A DNA stretch of 64,000 nt from Mesorhizobium sp. NZP2298 (GCF_013170825.1 NZ_CP033365.1:3484001-3548000), one strand, 5' to 3'. Positions 1 to 9,063 are shown, counted from the stretch's first letter. Notes: generated by a model not told the origin, from the letters alone. Numbers and translations: made by a program.

Positions 1-2089
1 CGGCGGCCCGCGCCTTCCTTTCGGTGCGGCGGATCACGACGTGGTTGAGGTTGGTGATTTCGGCCCGCCAGCCCGGTTCGACAACGATGGTCTGGTTCGG
101 TTCGATGATGAGAGCGGGGCCTGCGACCAGATTGGATGGGCGCAGGTTTTCGCGAAGATGGATGCCGGCTTCATGCCAGCGGCCTTCGGTGTAGATGCGC
201 CGCGTTCCAGAAGCGCCAGCTTCAATCCTCGCAGGTCCGGCGGGCGCATAGGCTTCGGCGCTGCCCTCGCCGATTTCGCTGCCCTCGACGCCGACCGTCT
301 CGACGATCATCGGCTTGTCGTCATAGACGAAGCCGAATTGCGCCTTGTGGGCGATTTCGAAATCGCGCTTCGCCTGGAAAATCGAGTCACTTTCGAAATT
401 CACCGGCAGTGTCGTGTCGGTGCCGTCATAGCGGATGTGCAGCACGGGCCTGGTCGCAACCCTGTCCTCGGTGATCCCTTGCGCCGCAAGCTCGGTGATG
501 ACGGCCTTTTTCAAGATGGCGATGAGGCTGCCGATCTCCGTTCTGGATTCTTCGGCAAGCGGCTTGAGCAACGCCTGCTGGCGCGAGGCAAAGACCGACG
601 CCAGGCCGATGCCATAGGCCGAAAGCAGGCCGGAGAAGGGATGGATCAGCACAGCCTCCATGCCGAGCGCATCGGCGACCAGGCATGCGTGCTGGCCGCC
701 GGCGCCGCCGAAGCAGTTGAGCAGATATTCGGTGACGTCGTAGCCGCGCTGCACGGAGATCTTCTTGATGGCGTTGGCCATGTTCTCGACGGCGATGGTG
801 ACGAAGCCCTCGGCAACCGCCTCCGGTGAGCGACCGTCGCCAATCTCGGCGGCAAGAGCCGCGAATTTCGCGCGCACGGTTTCGACGTCGAGCGGCTGGT
901 CCTGGCCGGGACCGAAGATCGCCGGGAAGAAATCGGGTTGCAGCTTGCCGAGCATCACATTGGCGTCGGTGACGGCCAGCGGGCCGCCGCGCCGGTAGGC
1001 GGCGGGGCCGGGGTTGGCGCCCGCGGAGTCCGGTCCGGCGCGAAAACGGCCGGCCTCGTAATGCAGGATCGAACCACCGCCGGCAGCGACGGTGTGGATG
1101 CGCATCATCGGGGCGCGCACGCGCACGCCGGCGACTTCTGTGTCGAAAGCGCGCTCGTACTCGCCATCATAGTGGGCGACGTCGGTTGAGGTGCCGCCCA
1201 TGTCGAAGCCGATGACCTTGTCGAAGCCGGCAAGCTTCGCCGTCTCGACCATGCCGACGACGCCGCCGGCCGGACCCGACAGCAGTGCGTCCTTGCCCTG
1301 GAACATGTCGGCGGCGGTGAGGCCGCCCGAGGACATCATGAACATGAGGCGAGGGGACTGGTCGCTCCCTTCTTCAGGTGGGGAGACTGGCGCCGCCCCC
1401 AGCTCGCCGGCCACCCTCTGCACATAGCGCGACAGGATGGGCGAGAGATAGCTGTCGACCACGGTGGTGTCGCCGCGGCCGACCAGCTTGATCAGCGGCG
1501 AGACCTCGTGGCTGACCGAGACCTGGCTGAAACCCAGCTTGCGGCAGACCATTGCCACCGCCTTCTCGTGGTCGGGGTATTTCCAGGCATGCATGAAGAC
1601 GATTGCGACGGCATCGATGCCGTCGGCCTTCGCCTGCTCGATCGCCGGCCGGCAGGCGGCAATGTCGAGCAGCCGTTCGACGCAGCCATCGGCCAGCACG
1701 CGTTCGTTGATCTCGATGACGCGCTCATAGAGCTGCTCGGGAAGGATGATTTCCTTGGCGAAAATATCGGGCCGCGCCTGGTAGGCGATCCTGAGCGCAT
1801 CGCGAAACCCCTTGGTGATGAGCAGGAGCACGCGGTCGCCCTTGCGCTCCAGAAGCGCGTTGGTGGCGACCGTGGTGCCCATCTTGATATCGTCGATCAG
1901 GCCGGATGGGATCGTGGCGCCCGATTCAAGGCCGAGCAGGTCGCGGATGCCCTGGATGGCGGCATCGGCATACGCTTCAGGATTCTCCGAAAGCAGCTTG
2001 CGCGGATGCAGCCGCCCTTGCGGGTCACGGCCGATGACATCGGTGAAGGTGCCGCCGCGATCGATCCAGAAATCCCATTTCGCGGCCAT
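1..2089 (-). CDS. 5-oxoprolinase / N-methylhydantoinase A-type protein, partial (3' end beyond the window)
   Basis: About 696 residues are visible, read leftwards from an ATG at 2089; the gene continues past base 1. The N-terminus reads [16 protein letters not shown], the nucleotide-binding start of the HyuA/5-oxoprolinase family, and an acetate-kinase-like [12 protein letters not shown] motif lies near residue 280. Family members hydrolyse 5-oxoproline or hydantoins using ATP; whether this is a 1,200-residue 5-oxoprolinase with a fused HyuB half or a separate HyuA cannot be decided from this fragment. An apparent extra segment (about residues 232-247, reading [13 protein letters not shown]) sits just before the conserved [10 protein letters not shown] and may be inserted repeat DNA. 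The divergent lipoprotein gene shares the 180-base upstream gap. Confidence 0.88.
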   Translation of the reverse strand, partial: MAAKWDFWIDRGGTFTDVIGRDPQGRLHPRKLLSENPEAYADAAIQGIRDLLGLESGATIPSGLIDDIKMGTTVATNALLERKGDRVLLLITKGFRDALRIAYQARPDIFAKEIILPEQLYERVIEINERVLADGCVERLLDIAACRPAIEQAKADGIDAVAIVFMHAWKYPDHEKAVAMVCRKLGFSQVSVSHEVSPLIKLVGRGDTTVVDSYLSPILSRYVQRVAGELGAAPVSPPEEGSDQSPRLMFMMSSGGLTAADMFQGKDALLSGPAGGVVGMVETAKLAGFDKVIGFDMGGTSTDVAHYDGEYERAFDTEVAGVRVRAPMMRIHTVAAGGGSILHYEAGRFRAGPDSAGANPGPAAYRRGGPLAVTDANVMLGKLQPDFFPAIFGPGQDQPLDVETVRAKFAALAAEIGDGRSPEAVAEGFVTIAVENMANAIKKISVQRGYDVTEYLLNCFGGAGGQHACLVADALGMEAVLIHPFSGLLSAYGIGLASVFASRQQALLKPLAEESRTEIGSLIAILKKAVITELAAQGITEDRVATRPVLHIRYDGTDTTLPVNFESDSIFQAKRDFEIAHKAQFGFVYDDKPMIVETVGVEGSEIGEGSAEAYAPAGPARIEAGASGTRRIYTEGRWHEAGIHLRENLRPSNLVAGPALIIEPNQTIVVEPGWRAEITNLNHVVIRRTERKARAA

Positions 2090-2269
2090 GGCTGTAGTCT
2101 CCGGCATTTTCGTTTTCAGGTTTCGTTGTTAATGCGCCAACGCGCCGGCAGCAACGCATCCCGTTGATGTTACATGCAGAAACGCAACGTTACGAAACTC
2201 ATCGACGCGTGGTGCATTGTTTCTCCGAGCGCTCACCGCAATTTGGGCGTGTATTGAAGGAGAGATATT

Positions 2270-2476
2270 ATGAAAAAGCTCATTCTAGCTTCCGTGTCCG
2301 CCCTTGCCCTGCTGGGCGTTGCGGCCTGCAGCGACAGCGGCACCGACAAGACCACCACGCAGAGCACCAATCCGCCGGCTGCCGAGCAGCCGATGAAGCC
2401 CGCGGCCCCGGCTGACAATTCGACCAAGCCTGCCGAGCCGGCTCCGGCAACGCCTGCTCCTGCGCCCGCGCAGTAG
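2270..2476 (+). CDS. small proline/alanine-rich lipoprotein
   Basis: A 68-residue protein. It begins MKKLILASVSALALLGVAAC, a type II signal peptide with lipobox VAAC, so the mature protein would start at Cys20 and be anchored to a membrane. The remaining 49 residues are low complexity, rich in Pro, Ala, Thr and Lys, and look like a wall- or periplasm-spanning tail with no recognisable domain. A good ribosome binding site (AAGGAGAG) lies 5-7 bases before the ATG, and a strong terminator follows at 2507. Function unknown; it appears to be a single-gene unit. Confidence 0.8.
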   Translation: MKKLILASVSALALLGVAACSDSGTDKTTTQSTNPPAAEQPMKPAAPADNSTKPAEPAPATPAPAPAQ

Positions 2477-2506
2477 TTTGTAAAGCAGCAAGAGTGTCTT
2501 GGGAGG

Positions 2507-2533
2507 AAGGGCCGGCGTTTCGCCGGCCTTTTC
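2507..2533 (+). terminator. rho-independent terminator of the small lipoprotein gene
   Basis: GGGCCGGCG and CGCCGGCC pair around a three-base loop; two further A-U pairs extend the stem, and a T-rich run (TTTTCTT) follows. It lies 31 bases after the lipoprotein stop codon. Confidence 0.85.
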
Positions 2534-2637
2534 TTGCAAAAGGGCCAGCGGGATCGACAAGGTGCCTCTCGGTCACGGACCCGGACAGGCCGTTATTGGC
2601 TTGATAGCGGGGACCGGTTGGCTCTATGAAGCGGGCC

Positions 2638-3357
2638 ATGTCGATTTGGGATCGCCTCGGCGAGTTTATCACTCGGGTATCGTCTTCAGCGACGTCGGGC
2701 GTTGCCGACGTCGTCGAGGCTGTGCGCACAGTATTCTCCGGGGATGCGGATCTGCGCCGCCGCGTCGCCTTCTCGGTGGCGATGATCGCGCTGTCGGCCA
2801 AGATGGCCAAGGCTGACGGCATCGTTACCCAGGACGAGGTGCGCGCCTTCCAGGAAATATTCGAAGTGCCGCCCAAGGAGACGCGCAACGTTGCGCGTCT
2901 GTTCGATCTCGCCCAGCAGGACGTGGCCGGTTTCGAAACCTATGCCGAGCGAATGGCACAGCTGTGCGGGTCGGGACATTCCAATTGCGTCATGCTGGAA
3001 GACATACTCGACGGCCTGTTCCATATCGCCAAGGCCGATGGGCTGGTGCATGAGCGCGAAGGCATCTTCCTGCACCGTATCGCCGAGATATTCCGTATCG
3101 ACGAAGCACATTATGAATCGATCCTGGCCCGCCACGTCAATCTTGGCGCCGGCGATCCCTATGTTGTGCTCGGCATCGAGCGCGGCAAGCCGTTCGAGGA
3201 GGTCAAGAAGCGGTATCGCAAGCTGGTTTCCGACAATCATCCGGACCGGCTGATCGCGCGTGGCCTGCCGCAGGAATTCATCAAGATCGCGACGACCAGG
3301 GTCGCCGCGATCAACGCCGCCTATGAAATGATCGAGCGGGGCCTGCGGCACGCATGA
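2638..3357 (+). CDS. DjlA-like TerB-DnaJ domain protein
   Basis: About 239 residues. The N-terminal two thirds form a TerB-like helical domain with two acidic KADG repeats (IALSAKMAKADGIV, then HIAKADGLV). The C-terminal 70 residues are a J domain with DPYVVLGIERG and the diagnostic HPD triad (in SDNHPDRLI). This is the architecture of the co-chaperone DjlA, which stimulates DnaK through HPD. Unlike Escherichia coli DjlA there is no obvious N-terminal membrane segment, so a cytoplasmic or peripheral location is inferred. The start chosen is MSIWDRLG; an upstream in-frame ATG at 2626 would add four residues, and neither has a strong ribosome binding site. The stop overlaps the next gene by four bases, so the two are probably co-translated. 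Confidence 0.85.
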   Translation: MSIWDRLGEFITRVSSSATSGVADVVEAVRTVFSGDADLRRRVAFSVAMIALSAKMAKADGIVTQDEVRAFQEIFEVPPKETRNVARLFDLAQQDVAGFETYAERMAQLCGSGHSNCVMLEDILDGLFHIAKADGLVHEREGIFLHRIAEIFRIDEAHYESILARHVNLGAGDPYVVLGIERGKPFEEVKKRYRKLVSDNHPDRLIARGLPQEFIKIATTRVAAINAAYEMIERGLRHA

Positions 3358-4109
3358 GCGGCTTCCTGCCCGACGAGCCGAGCGCCGAGGTCAGGGTGTC
3401 GCCGAATTTCGGGCTAAGGCGCGATATGCTGAAGCCCGACATGATCGTGCTGCACTATACCGGCATGGCGACGGGGGCCGGGGCGGAGGCATGGCTGTGC
3501 GATCCGGCAAGCGAAGTCTCGTCGCATTATCTCGTCCATGAGAACGGCCACATCGTGCAGATGGTCAGGGAAAGCGATCGCGCCTGGCACGCCGGCAAGA
3601 GCTCCTGGTTCGGGCGCTCCGACATCAATTCCTGCTCGGTCGGCATCGAGATCGTCAATCCTGGACATTCGCTGGGCTATCCCGGTTTCCGCCGGCGCCA
3701 GATCAATGCGGTGATCGGCCTGTGCAAGGGGATTGCCGGGCGGCATGCGATACCCGCCACGCGCGTGCTGGCGCATTCCGATGTGGCACCGGGTCGCAAG
3801 ATCGATCCGGGCGAGAAGTTCCCGTGGGCTGCTCTGTTCGAGGCCGGTGTCGGCCATCTCGTACCGGCCGCACCCGTCAGGCGCGGAGCCGCGCTGAAGC
3901 CCGGCGACAACGGTGCCGATGTCGAAGCATTGCAGTCGATGCTGGCGCTCTATGGCTATGGTGTTGAGATATCGGGCGTTTTCGACCACCAGACACGGAT
4001 TGTCGTCGAGGCCTTCCAACGGCATTTCCGACCCCGCCTGGTCGACGGGCTGGCCGACGGCTCGACGATGCGCACGCTGCAAAAACTGCTTGCTTCCGTA
4101 AGCCGCTGA
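3354..4109 (+). CDS. N-acetylmuramoyl-L-alanine amidase (AmpD-like) with peptidoglycan-binding domain
   Basis: 251 residues. An Amidase_2 domain covers roughly residues 20-165, with zinc-ligand motifs VLHYTGM (His about 33) and HSDVAPGRKIDPGEKFPW. A PG_binding_1 domain follows (GDNGADVEALQSMLALYGY, about residues 182-245). It would cleave the amide bond between MurNAc (or anhydro-MurNAc) and L-Ala in muropeptides. There is no signal peptide, which fits a cytoplasmic AmpD-type recycling role, although the wall-binding domain is more typical of exported amidases. The ATG overlaps the TGA of the TerB-DnaJ gene (ATGA). A small palindrome (TGACCTCAGGTCA) spans the stop codon. Confidence 0.9.
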   Translation: MSGFLPDEPSAEVRVSPNFGLRRDMLKPDMIVLHYTGMATGAGAEAWLCDPASEVSSHYLVHENGHIVQMVRESDRAWHAGKSSWFGRSDINSCSVGIEIVNPGHSLGYPGFRRRQINAVIGLCKGIAGRHAIPATRVLAHSDVAPGRKIDPGEKFPWAALFEAGVGHLVPAAPVRRGAALKPGDNGADVEALQSMLALYGYGVEISGVFDHQTRIVVEAFQRHFRPRLVDGLADGSTMRTLQKLLASVSR

Positions 4110-4320
4110 CCTCAGGTCAAGGCGCTGCCCAAGTAATCTTATCCTGAATCAGGTTACAAACTGTCACTCAAAGTGACTTGCCCCGCCTTCATTGGCGCCA
4201 ATTCGGGCTTCAAAGGGCAATTCGTACAGTTTGTCGGACGTCTTTCCCCCCGGATGTTCCGATAGTAATCAAGCCGCGCCGTGCGAAGATCTTCGAACGG
4301 TCCAGACAGAACAGGATCAC
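4110..4320. promoter_or_regulatory. gap with three short palindromes before the lytic transglycosylase gene
   Basis: This 211-base gap contains CCTGAATCAGG at 4143-4153 and GTCACTCAAAGTGAC at 4163-4177; TGACCTCAGGTCA at 4107-4119 lies over its left edge. They could be operators or small hairpins. No convincing -35/-10 pair was found. The protein-like reading that continues upstream of 4321 has no family similarity and was not taken as coding. Confidence 0.3.
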
Positions 4321-5028
4321 ATGCAGAAATTGACCGTTGTAACGGCAGCTCTTGCTGTCGGCGTAATGACTATTGCCTTCAGTGCGGCTGACGCCACGCC
4401 GTTGAGCCCACGGGCCGATCAGGGGCCCGTCACGGCGACCGTCAAGGGCAAGCCCATTTCGGCCAAAAGCAGCAAGAGTGCGAAGGCAACGACGAAGCAG
4501 GCTTCCGCCAAGGTGGAAAAGGCCAGCTGGGCCAAAGCGCAGAAATCCACGTCCAAAAGGCAGACGAAGCGTGGCCGCAAGACCATCGACATGACGACAA
4601 CGGCCTCGATCGGCCTCAGGGATGTCGCCGCGTCGACGGCGGCGGTGGCCAGCGGCGGCCAGTATTCCGCGATCGTCGCTCGCTATGCGGCAAGCTACGG
4701 CGTTCCGGTGTCGCTGGCGCACGCCGTCATCAAGATCGAGAGCAACTACCGGCCGAACATGGTCGGCGGCGCCGGCGAGATCGGCCTGATGCAGATCAAG
4801 CCGGCGACGGCGCGGATGATGGGCTATAACGGTTCGGCCAAAGGCCTGTTCGATCCCGACACCAACATCAGATACGGCATGAAGTACCTCGCCTTGGCGC
4901 AGAACCTTGGCGGCGGCACGACCTGCGGCACGATCCTGAAATACAATGCCGGCCATGCCGCGACGCGGATGAACCCCATCTCGGCCGCCTATTGCAGCAA
5001 GGTCAAGGTTCAGATGGCTGCGCTTTGA
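4321..5028 (+). CDS. secreted lytic transglycosylase (SLT domain)
   Basis: 235 residues. A signal peptide is present (MQKLTVVTAALAVGVMTIAF, cleavage probably after AADA), followed by a Lys/Ala/Ser-rich basic linker (about residues 40-95). The catalytic SLT domain covers 115-230 with HAVIKIESNYRPN (catalytic Glu about 140), GEIGLMQIKPATARMMGY and LKYNAGH. Family members cleave the MurNAc-GlcNAc bond to give 1,6-anhydro-MurNAc, the substrate of AmpD-type amidases, which suits the neighbour upstream. The ATG at 4321 was chosen because it opens the signal peptide; a longer reading from 4192 would bury it. Confidence 0.88.
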   Translation: MQKLTVVTAALAVGVMTIAFSAADATPLSPRADQGPVTATVKGKPISAKSSKSAKATTKQASAKVEKASWAKAQKSTSKRQTKRGRKTIDMTTTASIGLRDVAASTAAVASGGQYSAIVARYAASYGVPVSLAHAVIKIESNYRPNMVGGAGEIGLMQIKPATARMMGYNGSAKGLFDPDTNIRYGMKYLALAQNLGGGTTCGTILKYNAGHAATRMNPISAAYCSKVKVQMAAL

Positions 5029-5044
5029 TTGCAAGTTGTGTGAG

Positions 5045-5068
5045 AGCCGGCGGACAAGCCGGCTTTTT
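5045..5068 (+). terminator. rho-independent terminator after the lytic transglycosylase
   Basis: AGCCGGC and GCCGGCT pair around a six-base loop, followed by TTTT, 17 bases after the stop codon and just before the RNase P RNA. Confidence 0.85.
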
Positions 5069-5106
5069 CATTTGCGTTTTCCCGGCTGAACCCCTTTATA
5101 CGCCTT

Positions 5107-5504
5107 GCCAGCTGGCTGGGCGGCCGCACCCGCAAACGCCGAAAGGCCGCGAGTGAGGAAAGTCCGGGCTCCATGGAGACACGGTGCCGGTTAATGGCCG
5201 GCGGGGGTGACCCCAGGGAAAGTGCCACAGAAAGCAAACCGCCACGACTTTGTCGGGGTAAGGGTGAAAGGGTGGGGTAAGAGCCCACCGCGCGACTGGC
5301 AACAGGAGCGGCACGGTAAACCCCACCGGGAGCAAAACCGAATAGGGGCGGTGCGAGGGGAAACCCTCGAGGGCTGTTTCCGGCTCACCGTCCGGGTAGG
5401 TTGCGTGAGGCGCATGGCAACATGCGCCCAAGATGAATGGCCGCCACGTTCTCGTCCCGCAAGGGCCGAGGGCCATACAGAACCCGGCTTACAGGCCAGC
5501 TGGC
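5107..5504 (+). ncRNA. rnpB: RNase P RNA (bacterial class A, alphaproteobacterial)
   Basis: The catalytic RNA of ribonuclease P, which matures tRNA 5' ends. The conserved 5' core GAGTGAGGAAAGTCCGGGC (5153-5171) and the 3' core ACAGAACCCGGCTTACAG (5477-5494) are both present. The ends close as helix P1: GCCAGCTGGC at 5107-5116 can pair with GCCAGCTGGC at 5495-5504. ACAGAAA near 5228, the AGGGTGAAAGGGTG stretch and the GGTAAACCCCACCGGGAGCA block match class A RNase P. Total length about 398 bases, normal for the group. Open reading frames across it are by chance. Confidence 0.95.
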
Positions 5505-5542
5505 AGTTTCGCCTCGAAAAGAAATCCCTTGAGATCAGCAGG

Positions 5543-5644
5543 TTGCGCCCCAGGCGCGCCTGTCGTGTCCGCGGCGAGGCGATCGAAATCGTCCGCGTGC
5601 TGCACGGCTATCGCAACATCGAGGCCGACGACCTCGGTGCGTGA
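5543..5644 (+). pseudogene. remnant of a ParE/RelE-family toxin C-terminus
   Basis: About 33 codons before a TGA read RGEAIEIVRVLHGYRNIEADD, very like the conserved C-terminal strand and helix of ParE toxins (typically EIVRVLHGARDIE). The preceding LRPRRACRVR vaguely resembles the degraded middle of such a protein. There is no start codon, no N-terminal helices and no antitoxin gene; the segment begins directly after the RNase P RNA. It is most simply a dead fragment of a toxin-antitoxin locus. The family call rests on about 20 residues. Confidence 0.5.
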
Positions 5645-5652
5645 CCGGCCCG

Positions 5653-6768
5653 TCAGCCGCTGATCCTGTCCAGTGACGTCTCGATGGCCTTCCAAAGCTC
5701 TTCCACCGGCTCACAGCCGACCGAAAGGCGGACGAACCCTGGCGGCACCGCATCGCCTCGCTTCAAACGCCGCTCGGCCGAGGTGTGGACGCCGCCGAAG
5801 GAGGTCGCGGCCTCTATCAGTGGGCAATTGTTGATGAAATCCTCGGCCTTCTCCTCCGAGGCGAGTTCGAAGGAAATGAGGAAGCCGAAGCGCTCCATCT
5901 GGGCGCGGGCAAGGTTATGCGAGGGGTCGCCGCTCAAACCGGGAAAACGCACGCCACGCACCGCGCGGTGTTCCTTAAGCCGTTGCGCGATCGTTTCGGC
6001 TGAAGAACACATGCGGTCGAAGCGCACCTCGAGTGTTTCGAGGCCGCGATGCACCAGCCACGCTTCGAACGGTCCGGGAATGCCTCCGGCCATTGCGCGC
6101 CAGTCCGTCACCTTGGTGACGATGTCGGCGTTGCGGCTGGCGACGTGGCCGAACAGCACGTCCGAGTGCCCGTTGACCGCCTTGGTGTCGGCGGAGACGA
6201 CGATATCGGCACCCAAGTCAAGCGGACGCTGGCCGAACGGCGTCATCGTCGTATTGTCGACGACAAGGACCCCGCTTTGTTCGTGGGCAGCCTTGGCGAC
6301 GGCCGAGATGTCGCAAATGTCCAGCCGCGGATTGGACGGTGTCTCCACGAAGACCAGCGAATAGCCTGCGAAGCCGCCGTCGAGGAAGGTCGGCGTCGGC
6401 CTGGTGTCGCAAACTATGCCGAGCGGCTTCAGGAAGCGTTCGGCCATCGCACGCGTGGCGTGATAGCCGTCCGCTGGCAGCAGCACGCGATCGCCCGATT
6501 TCAGGAGCGCGAAAAACACCGCGGAAATGGCAGCCATTCCGGAGGGAAAACTCACGCATTGCGCATCTTCCAGATGGCCGAGCACATGTTCCACGGCGCG
6601 CCAGGTCGGGTTGTCGTAGCGGCCATATTGATCGATGCCGGTCTCGACGCCCGGCGTGTGAAAGATCGAAGCCATGGTCAGCGGCAAGGGGATCGGGTCG
6701 CCGTTGGCGAAATCGCGGCTGCGCAAATGGGACAGTTCGGCGGCGCGTGACTTTGCCGTCTCGGACAT
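5653..6768 (-). CDS. PLP-dependent cystathionine gamma-synthase/lyase-family enzyme
   Basis: 371 residues of the Cys/Met metabolism PLP-enzyme family (fold type I). Visible motifs: YGRYDNPTW near residue 50 (family YSRxxNPT), FPSGMAAISAVF near 75 (phosphate-binding SGMAA), VFVETPSNPRLDICD near 140, DNTTMTPFGQRPL near 171, and SADTKAVNGHSD with the Schiff-base lysine at about 186. Family members carry out gamma- or beta-elimination and replacement in cystathionine, cysteine, homocysteine or methionine metabolism; the exact substrate cannot be fixed. A single-gene unit divergent from mraZ. Its 3' end lies close to the ParE remnant. Confidence 0.88.
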   Translation of the reverse strand: MSETAKSRAAELSHLRSRDFANGDPIPLPLTMASIFHTPGVETGIDQYGRYDNPTWRAVEHVLGHLEDAQCVSFPSGMAAISAVFFALLKSGDRVLLPADGYHATRAMAERFLKPLGIVCDTRPTPTFLDGGFAGYSLVFVETPSNPRLDICDISAVAKAAHEQSGVLVVDNTTMTPFGQRPLDLGADIVVSADTKAVNGHSDVLFGHVASRNADIVTKVTDWRAMAGGIPGPFEAWLVHRGLETLEVRFDRMCSSAETIAQRLKEHRAVRGVRFPGLSGDPSHNLARAQMERFGFLISFELASEEKAEDFINNCPLIEAATSFGGVHTSAERRLKRGDAVPPGFVRLSVGCEPVEELWKAIETSLDRISG

Positions 6769-7173
6769 GAGCTCGATCCTTGTTTTTGGGCGGAAGACGG
6801 TTCGACGCTATGCGGGCGGGTGATCCGCGGCAAGCCCAAGTCTTTTGGGCCAGAGGGCTCTAAACGGTTCGTTAGGCTTAATAGACCATAAAGACGAGAC
6901 GTGCCGTCAAGGCTGCTCTCATTGGCCGCGATGCGCGTGTTTGTGAAGCCTATTCCCGTTGACGCCCATAGTGCCCCATGATATCCCATTTTGACATCAA
7001 AGCCTTCGTTCCGCGTCAGGGTAAAGCGTACGCCAATCGGGCAGCCGCGGCGGCTGCGCGTTTGCCGCCCTTTACCCGTGTGGAAGAGCTGGCTGTGGGG
7101 CAGGGAACGCGCTGCGGCGGCGCGTGCAAGACGATGAAGAGGGGTGCGGCGGCGCAAGCGGCTGTAGCGTTTA
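6769..7173. promoter_or_regulatory. 405-base divergent gap upstream of mraZ
   Basis: It holds the 5' region of the minus-strand PLP enzyme gene and the dcw leader. Apart from the MraZ-type repeats and TTGACA at 6991, the 150 bases before mraZ are GC-rich with no clear hairpin; weak TGG-containing sequence near 7080-7105 was not counted as further boxes. No gene was seen. Confidence 0.5.
6955..6989 (-). promoter_or_regulatory. candidate MraZ operator: four TGGG/CGGG repeats with exact 10-base period
   Basis: On the minus strand the sequence reads ATGGG, ATGGG, ATGGG, ACGGG, with plus-strand complements starting at 6985, 6975, 6965 and 6955, so each copy is exactly 10 bases from the next. Characterised MraZ proteins bind direct repeats of TGGGN separated by five bases, the same period. 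The array ends one base before a TTGACA hexamer (6991-6996) that could be the -35 of the dcw promoter, 185 bases before mraZ. No good -10 was found. Function as a MraZ binding site is inferred. Confidence 0.7.
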
Positions 7174-7632
7174 ATGGACCGGTTTCTGTCGAACACGGTG
7201 AGCAGGATCGATGCGAAGGGGCGGGTGTCCGTTCCTGCGCATTTCCGCGCCGTCGTGCAGAAACGCGGCTATTCGGAACTTTACGCACTGCGCTGCCTCG
7301 ACCTGCCGGCGATGGATGTCGGCGGGCTCGACCTGCTCGACCGCTACGAGCAGCGCATCGCGCAGGAAGATCCGTTCCTGCAGACGGCGGACGACATGTC
7401 TTTCTTCTGTCATGGCGACGGGACCTTCCTGAAACTCGATCAGGACGGCCGCATCACGATGACCGATTTCATCCGCGAGCACACCGGCATCTCGGCGGAG
7501 GTGGCCTTTGTCGGGCGCGGCAATTTCTTTCAGATCTGGGAGCCGGGGCGGCTTGCTGCCTATGGGGCGCAGGCGCGGGCCCGGCTTTTGCAGCTTCGGC
7601 AGGGGACGAAGCCTGGGGAGCGACCGGAATGA
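7174..7632 (+). CDS. mraZ: division/cell wall cluster transcriptional regulator MraZ
   Basis: 152 residues, the normal length. Two SpoVT-AbrB-like halves are visible: [25 protein letters not shown] (residues 1-25) and [16 protein letters not shown] (about 90-105), with [11 protein letters not shown] near 114. MraZ forms ring oligomers, binds tandem TGGG-type repeats and controls the dcw operon that it heads; the matching repeats lie 185-219 bases upstream. The stop codon overlaps the rsmH start (ATGA), so the two are probably translationally coupled. Confidence 0.96.
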   Translation: MDRFLSNTVSRIDAKGRVSVPAHFRAVVQKRGYSELYALRCLDLPAMDVGGLDLLDRYEQRIAQEDPFLQTADDMSFFCHGDGTFLKLDQDGRITMTDFIREHTGISAEVAFVGRGNFFQIWEPGRLAAYGAQARARLLQLRQGTKPGERPE

Positions 7633-8663
7633 CGGTGGGCCACGGCGATGACCTTCCTCACGCTGTAGGTGGGCACGCCGTTGGCGGATCGGTCCGCCAC
7701 ATTCCGGTCCTCCTTGGCGAAGTGCTCGAGGCGCTGGCGCCGACGGCGGGCGACATCATCGTCGACGGCACGTTCGGCGCCGGTGGCTACACAAAAGCCA
7801 TTCTGGCGACCGGGGCTTCCGTCGTGGCGATCGATCGCGATCCCGACGCCATCGCGGCCGGACGCGATCTCGAGGCGCAATCGGGCGGCAGGCTGAGACT
7901 GGTGCAGGCACCGTTCTCGACGCTGGACGAACATGTCGAAAGTGTCGACGGCGTCGTGCTCGACATTGGCGTGTCCTCCATGCAGCTCGACCAGGCCGGG
8001 CGCGGCTTTTCCTTCCGCACCGATGGGCCGCTCGACATGCGCATGGCGCAGGCGGGCCTCAGCGCCGCCGACGTCGTCAACAGCTTCAAGCCGGGCGACC
8101 TTGCCCGCATCTTCGGCTTCCTTGGTGAGGAGCGTCACGCCGGCCGCATCGCCCGCATGATCGAGGCGCGCCGTGAAAAGCGGCCGTTCGAGCGCACGCT
8201 GGAACTGGCGGATGCCATCGAGACGCATATCGGCCGCGCGCCGAAGGACAAGATCCATCCAGCCACCCGCGTGTTCCAGGCGTTGCGCATCTACGTCAAT
8301 GACGAACTTGGCGAATTGGCCAAGGCTCTGTTCGCGGCCGAACGCGCATTGAAGCCGGGCGGACGCCTAGTGGTGGTGACGTTCCATTCGCTGGAAGACC
8401 GCATCGTCAAGCGTTTCATCGCCGACCGGGCCGACGTCGCCACCGGCTCACGTCATTTGCCCGAGGCGCAGGCGCGTACCGCGACCTTCCGCAAGGCTGG
8501 CGGTGGCGTGACGCCAGGTGATGCCGAGACCGCGGCCAATCCGCGTGCCCGTTCGGCCAGGTTGCGCGCGGCGATCCGCACCGAGGCGCCGGCGCGAGCC
8601 GGCGATTTTTCGATTTTCGGCCTTCCAAAACTTCCCGGCATCAACCTGCCGGGGGAGAGGTAA
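7629..8663 (+). CDS. rsmH: 16S rRNA (cytosine-1402-N4)-methyltransferase RsmH
   Basis: 344 residues (formerly MraW). It methylates N4 of C1402 in the ribosomal P site using S-adenosylmethionine. Motifs: [13 protein letters not shown] near residue 24, SAM-binding [10 protein letters not shown] near 46-54, [14 protein letters not shown] near 115, [15 protein letters not shown] near 130, and [10 protein letters not shown] near 254. The ATG at 7629 overlaps the mraZ stop and gives the conserved N-terminus about 22 residues in. Four bases separate its stop from the ftsL start. Confidence 0.96.
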   Translation: MTVGHGDDLPHAVGGHAVGGSVRHIPVLLGEVLEALAPTAGDIIVDGTFGAGGYTKAILATGASVVAIDRDPDAIAAGRDLEAQSGGRLRLVQAPFSTLDEHVESVDGVVLDIGVSSMQLDQAGRGFSFRTDGPLDMRMAQAGLSAADVVNSFKPGDLARIFGFLGEERHAGRIARMIEARREKRPFERTLELADAIETHIGRAPKDKIHPATRVFQALRIYVNDELGELAKALFAAERALKPGGRLVVVTFHSLEDRIVKRFIADRADVATGSRHLPEAQARTATFRKAGGGVTPGDAETAANPRARSARLRAAIRTEAPARAGDFSIFGLPKLPGINLPGER

Positions 8664-8667
8664 GCAC

Positions 8668-9063
8668 GTGTTCCGTACCAGCGACATTGTCCTGATCGCC
8701 GTCATGGTTTCGGCGGCGGCCCTGACCTACAAGACCAAGCGCGAGGCCGAGGATCAGTTGGCGGCGGTGCAGAAAATCCATACCCAGATCCGCTATGAGG
8801 AGGAGACGATCGACCTGCTCAAGGCCGACTGGAGCCTGCTCACCCAGCCGTCGCGGCTGCAGAAGCTCACCGAACTCTACAAGTCGCAGCTCGCACTCGA
8901 GCCGGTCAGCGCACGCCAGATCGTGGGCCTGGGCGATCTGCCGGCCAAGGCCCTGGATATCCAGGACATCCTGAACGGACGCCAGGGGGGCATGGCCGAC
9001 AATTCCGACAAGGCGCCCGCGGGCGACAAGGACCCCGTCGTGACCGGAGGCATCGCCCAATGA
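8668..9063 (+). CDS. ftsL: cell division protein FtsL
   Basis: 131 residues from a GTG start at 8668, preceded by a strong ribosome binding site (GGGGGAGAGG at 8651-8660). One N-terminal membrane segment (DIVLIAVMVSAAALTY, residues 5-20) is followed by a periplasmic coiled coil (about 24-65), the FtsL layout. FtsL joins FtsB and FtsQ in the divisome and helps activate FtsWI. The position between rsmH and ftsI is the usual one. The C-terminal 40 residues are low-complexity. The TGA overlaps the ftsI ATG by four bases. Confidence 0.9.
   Translation: MFRTSDIVLIAVMVSAAALTYKTKREAEDQLAAVQKIHTQIRYEEETIDLLKADWSLLTQPSRLQKLTELYKSQLALEPVSARQIVGLGDLPAKALDIQDILNGRQGGMADNSDKAPAGDKDPVVTGGIAQ

Noticed and set aside
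5207..5644. 145-codon frame across the RNase P RNA
   Set aside because: Covers structured RNA; only its last 33 codons resemble a protein (the ParE remnant).
6991..7030. Full sigma-70 promoter before mraZ
   Set aside because: TTGACA is good, but no -10-like hexamer occurs at 16-18 bases.
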